Shown here: positions 6,795 to 11,896 of the stretch, one piece after another | Layout of the letters: each line of letters opens with the position of its first letter | Numbering within the stretch: the first letter of the stretch is position 1 | Source: JBOFEH01 sp051650265 | Lineage (GTDB): Bacteria; Bacillota; Clostridia; Lachnospirales; Cellulosilyticaceae | NCBI GenBank assembly: GCA_051650265.1 | Contig: JBOFIR010000079.1 | Span: forward strand, 1 to 12,881 | Reading direction: 5' to 3' | Length of the DNA stretch: 12,881 nucleotides | Made by a program: the position numbers and the translations under genes | The notes under the pieces: model-generated | The model's input: the letters and a program-made list of their open reading frames with translations, nothing else | What the model was told of the DNA's origin: nothing | Database searches by the model: none

Positions 6795-7382
6795 GTGGAT
6801 CATAAAATTTTACGTACATTATTGCTTGTAGGTGCAGTCGTACTAGGCTATGGCTTGGTGCTACGTTCGGACTCGCCTGTAGAGGCTATTGGCATGATTA
6901 TTCTTGTGGCATTACTGCTCCTAAGCATGGAGAACGTCAAGCGTAAGCGTGATAAGCTCTTTGAGACGCACACTAACCTAGAGGCAGTCGATCAGATGAG
7001 TAAAGAAGACTTCGTAGCGTATAGTTCTCATTTGTATAAGCGCTTAGGATACTATATCTCGGGGATCAAGACTGCAGAGGCAAAAGGTGCAGACCTTGTT
7101 CTCTCATTGAAGGACAAGAGATATTGTGTAAGCTGTGAAAATGAGGCCGAGGTGATTACTAAGGCTATGCTTGAGTCTTTAGAAGCATCTATGAAGGAAT
7201 ATCATTGTAAGCGCTGCATGATGATCACTAGTAGATGTATGAATGAAGATGCGACAGCTTATGCGCAAGAGAAGGGTATTGAAGTGGTAGATCGTGAGAG
7301 ATTGGCGGACTTTATGCAAAAGGTGCTCAAGCCACAAGAAAAACAAGAACCAGCTAAAGAGAGTTCAGGCAGCATGGCCTAG
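6795..7382 (+). CDS. Membrane-anchored Mrr-nuclease-fold protein, probably catalytically inactive
   Basis: 195 residues from a GTG start. Two N-terminal membrane helices (~5-23 and 29-45) and a basic KRKRDK stop precede a cytoplasmic domain (~62-175) that follows the Mrr/restriction-endonuclease type IV layout: MSKEDFVAYSSHLYKRLGYY, GADLVLSLKDKRYCVSCEN, then a helix, a strand ending ITS, and EKGIEVVDRERL. In active members the core reads F-E, D, then Q/E-x-K. Here Asp100 is kept, but the Q-x-K position is Ser113-Cys114-Glu115 and the helix Glu is Val74, so DNA cleavage is unlikely. Two CxxC pairs (C111/C114, C138/C141) plus C148 could bind a metal (inference). The tail (176-195) is polar and low in complexity. 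No clear terminator separates it from the chitinase gene 69 bases upstream, so some readthrough expression is possible. The family assignment is by pattern only. Confidence 0.7.
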   Translation: MDHKILRTLLLVGAVVLGYGLVLRSDSPVEAIGMIILVALLLLSMENVKRKRDKLFETHTNLEAVDQMSKEDFVAYSSHLYKRLGYYISGIKTAEAKGADLVLSLKDKRYCVSCENEAEVITKAMLESLEASMKEYHCKRCMMITSRCMNEDATAYAQEKGIEVVDRERLADFMQKVLKPQEKQEPAKESSGSMA

Positions 7383-7395
7383 GCTCTCTTTTTTT
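7356..7395 (+). terminator. Rho-independent terminator overlapping the 3' end of the Mrr-like gene
   Basis: The outer stem is AAAGAGAG (7356-7363) / CTCTCTTT (7384-7391). An inner stem is AGGC (7367-7370) / GCCT (7377-7380). A T run covers 7389-7395. The left arm and the stop codon are part of the coding sequence, so the final codons double as terminator. Confidence 0.8.
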
Positions 7396-7401
7396 GGTGC
7401 A

Positions 7402-7427
7402 AAATATTTTTAATATTAAAAATATTT
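7402..7427. promoter_or_regulatory. 26-bp perfect AT palindrome, candidate operator
   Basis: The half-site AAATATTTTTAAT is followed directly by its exact reverse complement, so all 26 bases form one dyad with no spacer. It lies 40 bases before the next start codon. A -10-like TAAAAT at 7437-7442 follows it at a distance that puts the palindrome over the -35 region. It is not followed by a T run, so it is unlikely to be a terminator. It could be a repressor operator or an AT-rich cruciform. Confidence 0.5.
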
Positions 7428-7466
7428 CATTTGTGATAAAATGGAGAAAAGGGGGGTGCTTATAGG

Positions 7467-7847
7467 ATGTCACAAGTAAAATCTAAAAATAAAGTACCAG
7501 TATCAACAGTTATTACGGCATTTTTGCTGATCACTATTCCCGTAGTGATGGGTCTTTTGGTATGTGTTCCAGCGTTTGGACAATGGATGCTTGCCTCTAA
7601 AGGCGATATTTTGAAGGGTGCACTGATTGGGCTGAGCATATTACCTATTTTTCTATTTATTACAATCAAAGGCGGGACAGTATGGTATAAGCGTTGGTGG
7701 ACTTGGGGAGTAGTCACGTTAGCCATGGCGGTACTTGTTTTGGTCGTCATCTTTGGAAAAGGCGGAGTAACAGCTCCTATGGGAGGTGGTGTAAGTACCC
7801 CTCAGAGCCCTGGGAATATGATGGGTAAAGGTGTACCATTGGGCTAA
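7467..7847 (+). CDS. Small three-helix membrane protein of unknown function
   Basis: 126 residues that I do not recognise. After a basic head (KSKNK), hydrophobic segments lie at ~13-36, 50-67 and 79-97. A short loop WYKRWWTW (73-80) precedes the last helix. The tail (~98-126) is rich in Gly, Met and Pro (APMGGGVSTP, GNMMGKG) and probably disordered. The start is supported by AAGGGGGGTG about nine bases upstream. It lies 33 bases before the Yip1-like gene on the same strand with no terminator between, so the two are probably co-transcribed from the promoter region that contains the 26-bp palindrome. No enzymatic motif is visible. Confidence 0.75.
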   Translation: MSQVKSKNKVPVSTVITAFLLITIPVVMGLLVCVPAFGQWMLASKGDILKGALIGLSILPIFLFITIKGGTVWYKRWWTWGVVTLAMAVLVLVVIFGKGGVTAPMGGGVSTPQSPGNMMGKGVPLG

Positions 7848-7880
7848 AAAATGTAAAAGGGATAGAGGGAGGATGAACAC

Positions 7881-8474
7881 ATGGAATTATCAAGAACTAC
7901 ACTTAAACATGAATTTTTACAGAGGCTTGAGGTCTACAAGCTCTTTTTTTCTAAGCCAAGGGAAGCAATGGGGTACATCGGACAAAATGAACAGTTAGAT
8001 GTTTATCAAATGCTCTTTACACTAGCATTTTTATTCTGCGGGGTACTAATCACTGGCCAAGGAATCTTTGGCATTATAGGAAGCCTTATTGGGGTGACAG
8101 TAAGTTTCTTTGTTATTGCAGTTATCCTATTTTTACTAGGTTTGATTGGGAAAGCACAAATGAGTTATATCAAAATTGTCAATTTGGTGATGTATACGTC
8201 TGTATTAACAGCGCTAGCAACCACTTTTTCACTTGTGACAATTGTAGGAGGACTCATTGGTTGGGCAGCATCAATCTATGCCTTTGTTTTGCAGATCATT
8301 GGGCTTGTTGAAATTGGTGGCGCGATACCTAAAAGACTCTATATTGCAGCAGGTGTCTTTGTAGTCATCATCGTTATGCTCATCATTATAGGTGTTGTGC
8401 TAGCGGTTACAGCTTTTGCAAGCTTTGGCATCTTAAGTGAATTAAGATACTATCTTAATTTCTTAAATTATTAA
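7881..8474 (+). CDS. Yip1-domain-like multispanning membrane protein
   Basis: 197 residues. A hydrophilic head ending in LFFSKPREAMGYI (21-33) is followed by five hydrophobic segments (~41-59, 62-90, 97-118, 120-145, 153-182) and a short C-terminal tail. The P-x-x-A-M/I entry motif and the spacing of the helices resemble bacterial Yip1-family proteins, whose role is mostly unknown and which often sit beside other small membrane proteins. GAGGGAGG lies about eight bases upstream of ATG 7881. An ATG at 7873 is out of frame and ignored. It is the last gene before a convergent terminator. The family call rests on pattern and topology and is tentative. Confidence 0.72.
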   Translation: MELSRTTLKHEFLQRLEVYKLFFSKPREAMGYIGQNEQLDVYQMLFTLAFLFCGVLITGQGIFGIIGSLIGVTVSFFVIAVILFLLGLIGKAQMSYIKIVNLVMYTSVLTALATTFSLVTIVGGLIGWAASIYAFVLQIIGLVEIGGAIPKRLYIAAGVFVVIIVMLIIIGVVLAVTAFASFGILSELRYYLNFLNY

Positions 8475-8476
8475 TA

Positions 8477-8512
8477 AAAAAGGCGGTCATGACCAAGCAT
8501 GACCGTCTTTTT
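8477..8512. terminator. Bidirectional terminator between convergent genes
   Basis: AAAAAGGCGGTCATG (8477-8491) pairs with CATGACCGTCTTTTT (8498-8512) around a six-base loop, with a single G·T pair. The stem has a T tract on either strand, so it can end both the Yip1-like gene (plus) and the germination gene (minus, stop at 8514). Confidence 0.92.
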
Positions 8513-8513
8513 G

Positions 8514-9941
8514 TTATTTTGAATTCACTTTTTGTTTGCTACTGAGTTTGGTTCTAAATACAAGATGCTTGAGTGCATCCCAATTGAACGGGATGAGTGG
8601 ATAGAGGTAAGGCTCACCTGTAAAAGACTTGGTAGTACTTACGAGGATAATGTCTACAATAAGTGCTGCTGCAAATCCCCAGACCCCAAAGAAGCCAGTA
8701 CCAATCAAGAGGATAATCCTCATGAATTTGATGGCATAACTGAGTTCGATACTTGGTTGTGTAAAGCTGGAGAGTGCAACGATGGACATATAGAGTATTG
8801 CATGAGGGATAAGCCAGCCTGTCTTGACGGCATATTCGCCCAAGATCAAACCACCGATTACGGACAAGGACATACCTAGAGAACTCGGTGTATTGAGGGA
8901 GGCAATCTTAAGACCATCTATAGCAACTTCAAGTATCAAAAATTGTACGAATAAGGGTACATTAATATTTTGTTGGGGGAGTATGAAGCCTAGCCAATCG
9001 GGTACCCATTGCTCATTCTGAATCAGGAGCACATATACAGGTGTAAGGAAGAGATTGGCGATAGAGATGATGTTACGTACAAAGCGCAGATAGTTACCTG
9101 TAAGAATCGGCATATAGTAGTCATCTACATCTTGCATAAAGTCAAACACACTCGTAGGAAGAATCATCACAGAAGGGGTATTGTCAATGACGATAAGAAC
9201 CTTGCCTTCTGCAACTTGAGCAGCAGCGATATCAGGCCGCTCAGTATAGCGAACCTTTGGGAATGGATTGATCCATGACTCAGAATGTATGGATTCGATA
9301 AGGCTCTGATCACCTACTGTGAGCGCATCTACTTCAAGTGTTTCTAGCTTTTCTTTGATTTTCTTAAGGGCTTTTTTGTTGACCCGGTCACTCATATAAC
9401 CGATAGCAACGTCAGTCTTGGAGATCTTACCGATCTGAACCATCTCAAATACCAGATGGGGATCTCTGATGCGTCTACGGACAAGGGCTGTGTTAAAGAC
9501 AATGGTTTCTACAAAGCCATCTCTCGCACCGCGCAGAGTCTTTTCTTTTTCTGGCTCGCCTACACCTCTAACAGGGTAGGTTCGCATATCCAGGAGGACT
9601 GCAGAATCCGCACCGTCGAAGAGCATCGCAGTCTGTCCGGATAAGATGGCAGTAATAATCGTATCTAGATCATCAGATTCACTGACCTCGATGGCGCTGA
9701 GACATTTTTCGATAATGCCCTTGGCTGTTGTGATATGATGAAAGTCGCTTGCGTCGATGGCAATCATATCACGGCGGACATACTCAAGATTGGTATCCTT
9801 GGTGAGGCCGTCTAGAAAATAGAGGTAGAATTTACGATCATGAACGGTTATTACTTTTTCTAAAATGTCAAAACTAGAGCCGATAGGAAGCTTGGCTTTG
9901 AGGGCACCTAGATTGGTCTTTAAGTTGGTCGAAAGTTTCAT
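8514..9941 (-). CDS. GerA-family spore germination protein, SpoVAF-like
   Basis: 475 residues. The N-terminal half is soluble and the C-terminal half (~285-440) has four to five membrane helices. Family marks are RGARDGFVETIVFNTALVRR (137-156), PFPKVRYTERPD (226-237), AEGKVLIVIDNTPSVMILP (244-262), FLILEVAIDGLKIASLNTP (334-352) and STTKSFTGEPYLYPLIPFN (435-453). The last resembles SpoVAF more than GerAA/GerBA. GerA A-subunits form inner-membrane germinant receptor complexes with B and C subunits; SpoVAF is a paralogue tied to release of dipicolinic acid. No B/C subunit or other spoVA gene is next to it, so it is an orphan A-type subunit. The ATG at 9941-9939 is supported by GAGGTGAA (9952-9945) four bases ahead. 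Shadow frames on the plus strand across this gene are discarded. Confidence 0.9.
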   Translation of the reverse strand: MKLSTNLKTNLGALKAKLPIGSSFDILEKVITVHDRKFYLYFLDGLTKDTNLEYVRRDMIAIDASDFHHITTAKGIIEKCLSAIEVSESDDLDTIITAILSGQTAMLFDGADSAVLLDMRTYPVRGVGEPEKEKTLRGARDGFVETIVFNTALVRRRIRDPHLVFEMVQIGKISKTDVAIGYMSDRVNKKALKKIKEKLETLEVDALTVGDQSLIESIHSESWINPFPKVRYTERPDIAAAQVAEGKVLIVIDNTPSVMILPTSVFDFMQDVDDYYMPILTGNYLRFVRNIISIANLFLTPVYVLLIQNEQWVPDWLGFILPQQNINVPLFVQFLILEVAIDGLKIASLNTPSSLGMSLSVIGGLILGEYAVKTGWLIPHAILYMSIVALSSFTQPSIELSYAIKFMRIILLIGTGFFGVWGFAAALIVDIILVSTTKSFTGEPYLYPLIPFNWDALKHLVFRTKLSSKQKVNSK

Positions 9942-9944
9942 CAG

Positions 9945-9952
9945 TTCACCTC
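9945..9952 (-). promoter_or_regulatory. Ribosome binding site of the SpoVAF-like gene
   Basis: On the minus strand GAGGTGAA sits three bases before the ATG. Counting from GAGG the spacing is about seven, which fits a normal start. Confidence 0.7.
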
Positions 9953-9974
9953 ATTGTGAGTTAATATATGGGAA

Positions 9975-10003
9975 TAGGGTGTGCAAAAAGCTGGAAAATA
10001 TGC
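9975..10003 (-). promoter_or_regulatory. Possible forespore sigma-G-type promoter
   Basis: Read on the minus strand, GCATA (10003-9999) is spaced 17 bases from CACCCTA (9981-9975). The sigma-G consensus is roughly GNATR and CATNNTA, so the -35 fits and the -10 misses one base (C for T). Forespore expression is what a SpoVAF relative should have. The match is short and could be chance. Confidence 0.28.
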
Positions 10004-10027
10004 TAGAAGAGCAAAGAAATCTTCTAG
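10003..10027. repeat. 8-bp inverted repeat between divergent genes
   Basis: CTAGAAGA (10003-10010) and TCTTCTAG (10020-10027) are perfect reverse complements nine bases apart. They lie upstream of both the spore gene and tadA, and just touch the possible sigma-G -35. No adequate T run follows, so an operator is more likely than a terminator. The function is unknown. Confidence 0.4.
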
Positions 10028-10029
10028 TC

Positions 10030-10058
10030 TTTACTGCAAGCCGCAAACAGAATAAAAT
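10030..10058 (+). promoter_or_regulatory. Candidate housekeeping promoter for tadA
   Basis: TTTACT (10030-10035) and TAAAAT (10053-10058) have an exact 17-base spacer. The predicted start would leave only about 15 bases before ATG 10080, just enough for the GAGGTG ribosome site (10069-10074), so the leader would be very short. Confidence 0.38.
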
Positions 10059-10079
10059 AGGATAAGGTGAGGTGACAAA

Positions 10080-10538
10080 ATGGAAAAACACATAGAATTT
10101 ATGAATGAAGCACTAAAGGAAGCCCAGAGGGCCTATGAACTTGATGAAACACCTATTGGTGCAGTGATTACGTATAAGGATCAGATTATAGCAAGTGCAT
10201 GCAATAGACGTAATACAGATAAAAATGCCTTAGCACATGCAGAGGTATTGTGTATAGATGAAGCGTGTAAGGCAATGGGTGACTGGCGACTAGAAGAGTG
10301 TACGATGTATATCACACTGGAGCCTTGTCCTATGTGCGCAGGTGCAATCGTACAGTCTCGTATACCGACGGTTGTATATGGCGCTATGAGCCCAAAAGCA
10401 GGCTTTGGTGGTTCGGTACTCAACATCCTACAGATGCAAGAACTCAATCACAGATGTGAAGTGATCACAGGGGTTTGCGAAGAAGAAAGTGCTTCCCTAT
10501 TGAAAGACTATTTTAGAAAAATGAGGGAAAAAAAGTAA
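10080..10538 (+). CDS. tadA: tRNA-specific adenosine-34 deaminase
   Basis: 152 residues, the usual TadA length. It converts A34 to inosine in the anticodon of tRNA-Arg(ACG), which allows decoding of CGU/CGC/CGA. The zinc-dependent cytidine-deaminase fold is complete: HAE (His53, with catalytic Glu55) and PCPMC (Cys83, Cys86 as zinc ligands). TadA-specific features are NRRNTDKNALAHAE (42-55), the VYGAMSPKAGFGGSVLNIL segment and a C-terminal helix KDYFRKMREKK. GAGGTG lies six bases before the ATG. In many Firmicutes tadA lies next to ffs and dnaX. Here the order is kept, but two extra genes are interleaved. Confidence 0.96.
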   Translation: MEKHIEFMNEALKEAQRAYELDETPIGAVITYKDQIIASACNRRNTDKNALAHAEVLCIDEACKAMGDWRLEECTMYITLEPCPMCAGAIVQSRIPTVVYGAMSPKAGFGGSVLNILQMQELNHRCEVITGVCEEESASLLKDYFRKMREKK

Positions 10539-10558
10539 TATCTTTCTACAATGAAAAA

Positions 10559-10567
10559 TGATATAAT
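10559..10567 (+). promoter_or_regulatory. Extended -10 promoter of the YbjN-like gene
   Basis: TGATATAAT is a full TGn extension plus a consensus TATAAT. The -35 position (10539-10544, TATCTT) is weak, which extended -10 promoters tolerate. It lies 55-63 bases before ATG 10622 and just after the tadA stop, so this gene probably has its own transcript. Confidence 0.6.
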
Positions 10568-10579
10568 AAACACATATCT

Positions 10580-10585
10580 AGGAGG
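10580..10585 (+). promoter_or_regulatory. AGGAGG without an obvious start codon
   Basis: A perfect Shine-Dalgarno core in the leader has no ATG, GTG or TTG five to twelve bases downstream. The nearest ATGs are at 10605 (out of frame, 19 bases away) and 10622 (36 bases away). The gene start itself relies on GGGGGAAAAAGGA. This may be a standby site, or a sign that a leader start was lost. Confidence 0.35.
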
Positions 10586-10621
10586 AATCCAGAGTATAAC
10601 AAAGGATGGGGGAAAAAGGAT

Positions 10622-11062
10622 ATGGCAGTAACAGCAAAACATAAAAAAGCAAGAGCTTTTAGAGATTTTTTAATCGCAACAAACGGGATGAATATGTTCA
10701 GAGAGGATGAGATTGAAGACGCAATCGCCTTCAGAAGCTTATACCCACTCAATGAAAATGATAAAATTCAATTCATGATTATTATAAATGATAGCATTTA
10801 CACAACAATGCAATCACTTGTAGTTTCAGATGTACCAACAGAGAAAAGAGCAGCGATGCTTGAACTGATCAACCAAATCCATTTAGAGTATCCAACAGTA
10901 AAATACGTGCTCACAGCAGATGGACAAGTCATGACATCTATGTCTTTCCATAGTGGTCCAGAGAACTTAGATAGCAAAATGGTTATGATGTGTATTATTG
11001 AATTCTTTAAAGTTGTAGCAGGAAGTCATCTTGATCGCTTTAATGGATTACTTAACGCATAG
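10622..11062 (+). CDS. YbjN / type III chaperone-fold-like protein
   Basis: 146 soluble residues with no signal peptide or membrane segment. The second half resembles YbjN-type proteins: VPTEKRAAMLELINQIHLEY (helix, 71-90), PTVKYVLTADGQVMTSMSF (two strands, 91-109), NLDSKMVMMCIIEFFKVVAG (helix, 115-134), then HLDRF. The first half has a short helix, an IEDAIAFRSLYPL strand and a KIQFMIIINDSIYTTMQSL hairpin, completing an alpha-beta-alpha layout. YbjN relatives are described as sensory or chaperone-like, with no defined reaction, so I assign no function. The start is ATG 10622, with GGGGG about nine bases ahead. It sits between tadA and the SRP RNA, where most relatives have no gene. Confidence 0.65.
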   Translation: MAVTAKHKKARAFRDFLIATNGMNMFREDEIEDAIAFRSLYPLNENDKIQFMIIINDSIYTTMQSLVVSDVPTEKRAAMLELINQIHLEYPTVKYVLTADGQVMTSMSFHSGPENLDSKMVMMCIIEFFKVVAGSHLDRFNGLLNA

Positions 11063-11072
11063 AAATCCGACA

Positions 11073-11101
11073 TTGACAGATGTAAGGAAACTATGTATAC
11101 T
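11073..11101 (+). promoter_or_regulatory. Near-consensus sigma-A promoter of the SRP RNA gene
   Basis: TTGACA (11073-11078) is perfect, the spacer is exactly 17 bases, and the -10 is TATACT (11096-11101). Transcription should begin near 11108. This is the strongest promoter visible in the window and suits an abundant RNA. Confidence 0.85.
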
Positions 11102-11108
11102 AAGAACG

Positions 11109-11124
11109 TGACATCTTAATGTCA
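11109..11124 (+). repeat. 5'-leader hairpin of the SRP RNA precursor
   Basis: TGACAT and ATGTCA pair perfectly around CTTA, starting at the predicted transcription start. The leader between this hairpin and the mature RNA is only about seven bases, so the hairpin may protect or position the precursor for RNase trimming (inference). Confidence 0.5.
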
Positions 11125-11130
11125 ACCCAT

Positions 11131-11400
11131 TTCCGTGCTAGCCGGGGAGGTAGCGGTGCCCTGTACCTGCAACCCGCTGTAGCAGGGGTGATGCTTGGTC
11201 TGAGGCAACCATTTGTATGGCCTGCCCTTAGCAAGTGACGTTGATGATTGGGTCTTGCGCAATAGGCACTTATGAACCGTGTCAGGTCCGGAAGGAAGCA
11301 GCACTAAGTAAGACCGTCTATGTGCCGTGAGGTAGCCTGGTCGGAGTTAACTACTAAGGTAACGCGTGTAAGTTGTTGTCGAAGCCAAGTGCACGGATTT
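11131..11400 (+). ncRNA. ffs: Signal recognition particle RNA, large Firmicutes type with Alu domain
   Basis: About 270 bases, like the Bacillus/Clostridium SRP RNA (scRNA) rather than the short 4.5S form. The 5' Alu part carries GCTAGCCGGGGAGGTAGCGG and the conserved GGTGCCCTGTACCTGC/GCAGGG loops. The S-domain helix 8 contains GGTCCGGAAGGAAGCAGCAC (11285-11304) with the GGAA tetraloop (11290-11293) bound by Ffh. The ends pair, TCCGTGC (11132-11138) with GCACGGA (11391-11397), which sets the approximate boundaries. The exact mature ends cannot be read. The RNA joins Ffh to target membrane and secreted proteins, including the large chitinase upstream. It has its own promoter and terminator. 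A minus-strand reading frame across it is a shadow. Confidence 0.95.
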
Positions 11401-11453
11401 AAAAGAATCTATTATTGTAGATGAATACAACATTAAAAAAATGAGTATATTGT

Positions 11454-11483
11454 AGCCATGGAAGAATTTCCATGGCTTTATTT
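11454..11483 (+). terminator. Terminator after the SRP RNA
   Basis: AGCCATGGAA (11454-11463) pairs perfectly with TTCCATGGCT (11468-11477) around GAAT and is followed by a T-rich TTATTTAT tail. It lies ~55 bases beyond the mature RNA end, so the precursor has a trailer to be trimmed. A weak TTGTA/TACAA hairpin (11415-11419 / 11426-11430) lies within that trailer. Confidence 0.8.
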
Positions 11484-11522
11484 ATATAAAAAAAGAGATT
11501 ACTTACAAAAGAGGAGAGACTT

Positions 11523-11876
11523 ATGAAACCATTGTTCATTCAATATCCAAAATGTACAACTTGCAAGAAAGCAAGTAAATACCTAAAGGATGCAGGAATA
11601 GATTTTGAAGATCGCCACATTGTAGAAGCCAATCCTACTGAAGCAGAGCTTGCAGAATGGATTGACCGTAGTGGATTTGAATTCAAGAAATTCTTTAACA
11701 CAAGTGGGCAGCTCTACAGAGAGATGGGGCTCAAAGATCGTGTCAAAGAGATGACAAAAGAAGAAGCAGCGGCGCTTCTTGCAACCAATGGGATGTTAGT
11801 CAAAAGACCACTTGTGATCACAGAGAATCAGGTATTAGTAGGTTTCAAAGAAGATGAGTATGCCAAACTTAAATAA
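11523..11876 (+). CDS. ArsC/Spx-family thioredoxin-fold protein (YusI-like)
   Basis: 117 residues, full length for the ArsC-like/Spx group. The N-terminal beta strand leads to the redox motif CTTC (Cys11, Cys14); Arg95-Pro96 in VKRPLVI matches the conserved R-P of the family. The segment FKKFFNTSGQLYREMGLKDR and the ending VLVGFKEDEY are typical of the small arsenate-reductase-related proteins of Firmicutes such as YusI, more than of Spx itself, whose RNA-polymerase-binding region I cannot recognise. There are no arsenic-resistance genes nearby, so a role in arsenate reduction is doubtful; a thiol-redox or regulatory role is possible. GAGGAG (11511-11516) lies six bases before the ATG. The gene ends 20 bases before dnaX with no terminator, so the two are probably co-transcribed. 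Confidence 0.87.
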   Translation: MKPLFIQYPKCTTCKKASKYLKDAGIDFEDRHIVEANPTEAELAEWIDRSGFEFKKFFNTSGQLYREMGLKDRVKEMTKEEAAALLATNGMLVKRPLVITENQVLVGFKEDEYAKLK

Positions 11877-11896
11877 TACGCAGAAGGGAGTAGGCC

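Noticed and set aside
6795..8474. Restriction or anti-phage defence island
   Set aside because: The Mrr-like domain lacks catalytic residues and there is no methyltransferase, helicase, toxin or recombinase nearby; a defence role is not supported.
8532..9644. Several plus-strand open frames of 62-115 codons
   Set aside because: All lie antisense to the intact SpoVAF-like gene, are cysteine- and charge-rich in a random way, have no ribosome sites and match no family; they are shadows.
9961..10027. Terminator call for the 10003/10027 inverted repeat
   Set aside because: Stem of eight pairs with a nine-base loop and no T run; it lies upstream of both genes, so it cannot end either of them.
11122..11304. 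60-codon minus-strand open frame
   Set aside because: It is complementary to the SRP RNA; no ribosome site and no recognisable protein.
11523..11876. Genuine arsenate reductase (arsC)
   Set aside because: The CxxC and RP pattern fits the wider ArsC/Spx fold, but there is no ars operon and the sequence looks closer to YusI-like proteins, so no arsenic role is claimed.
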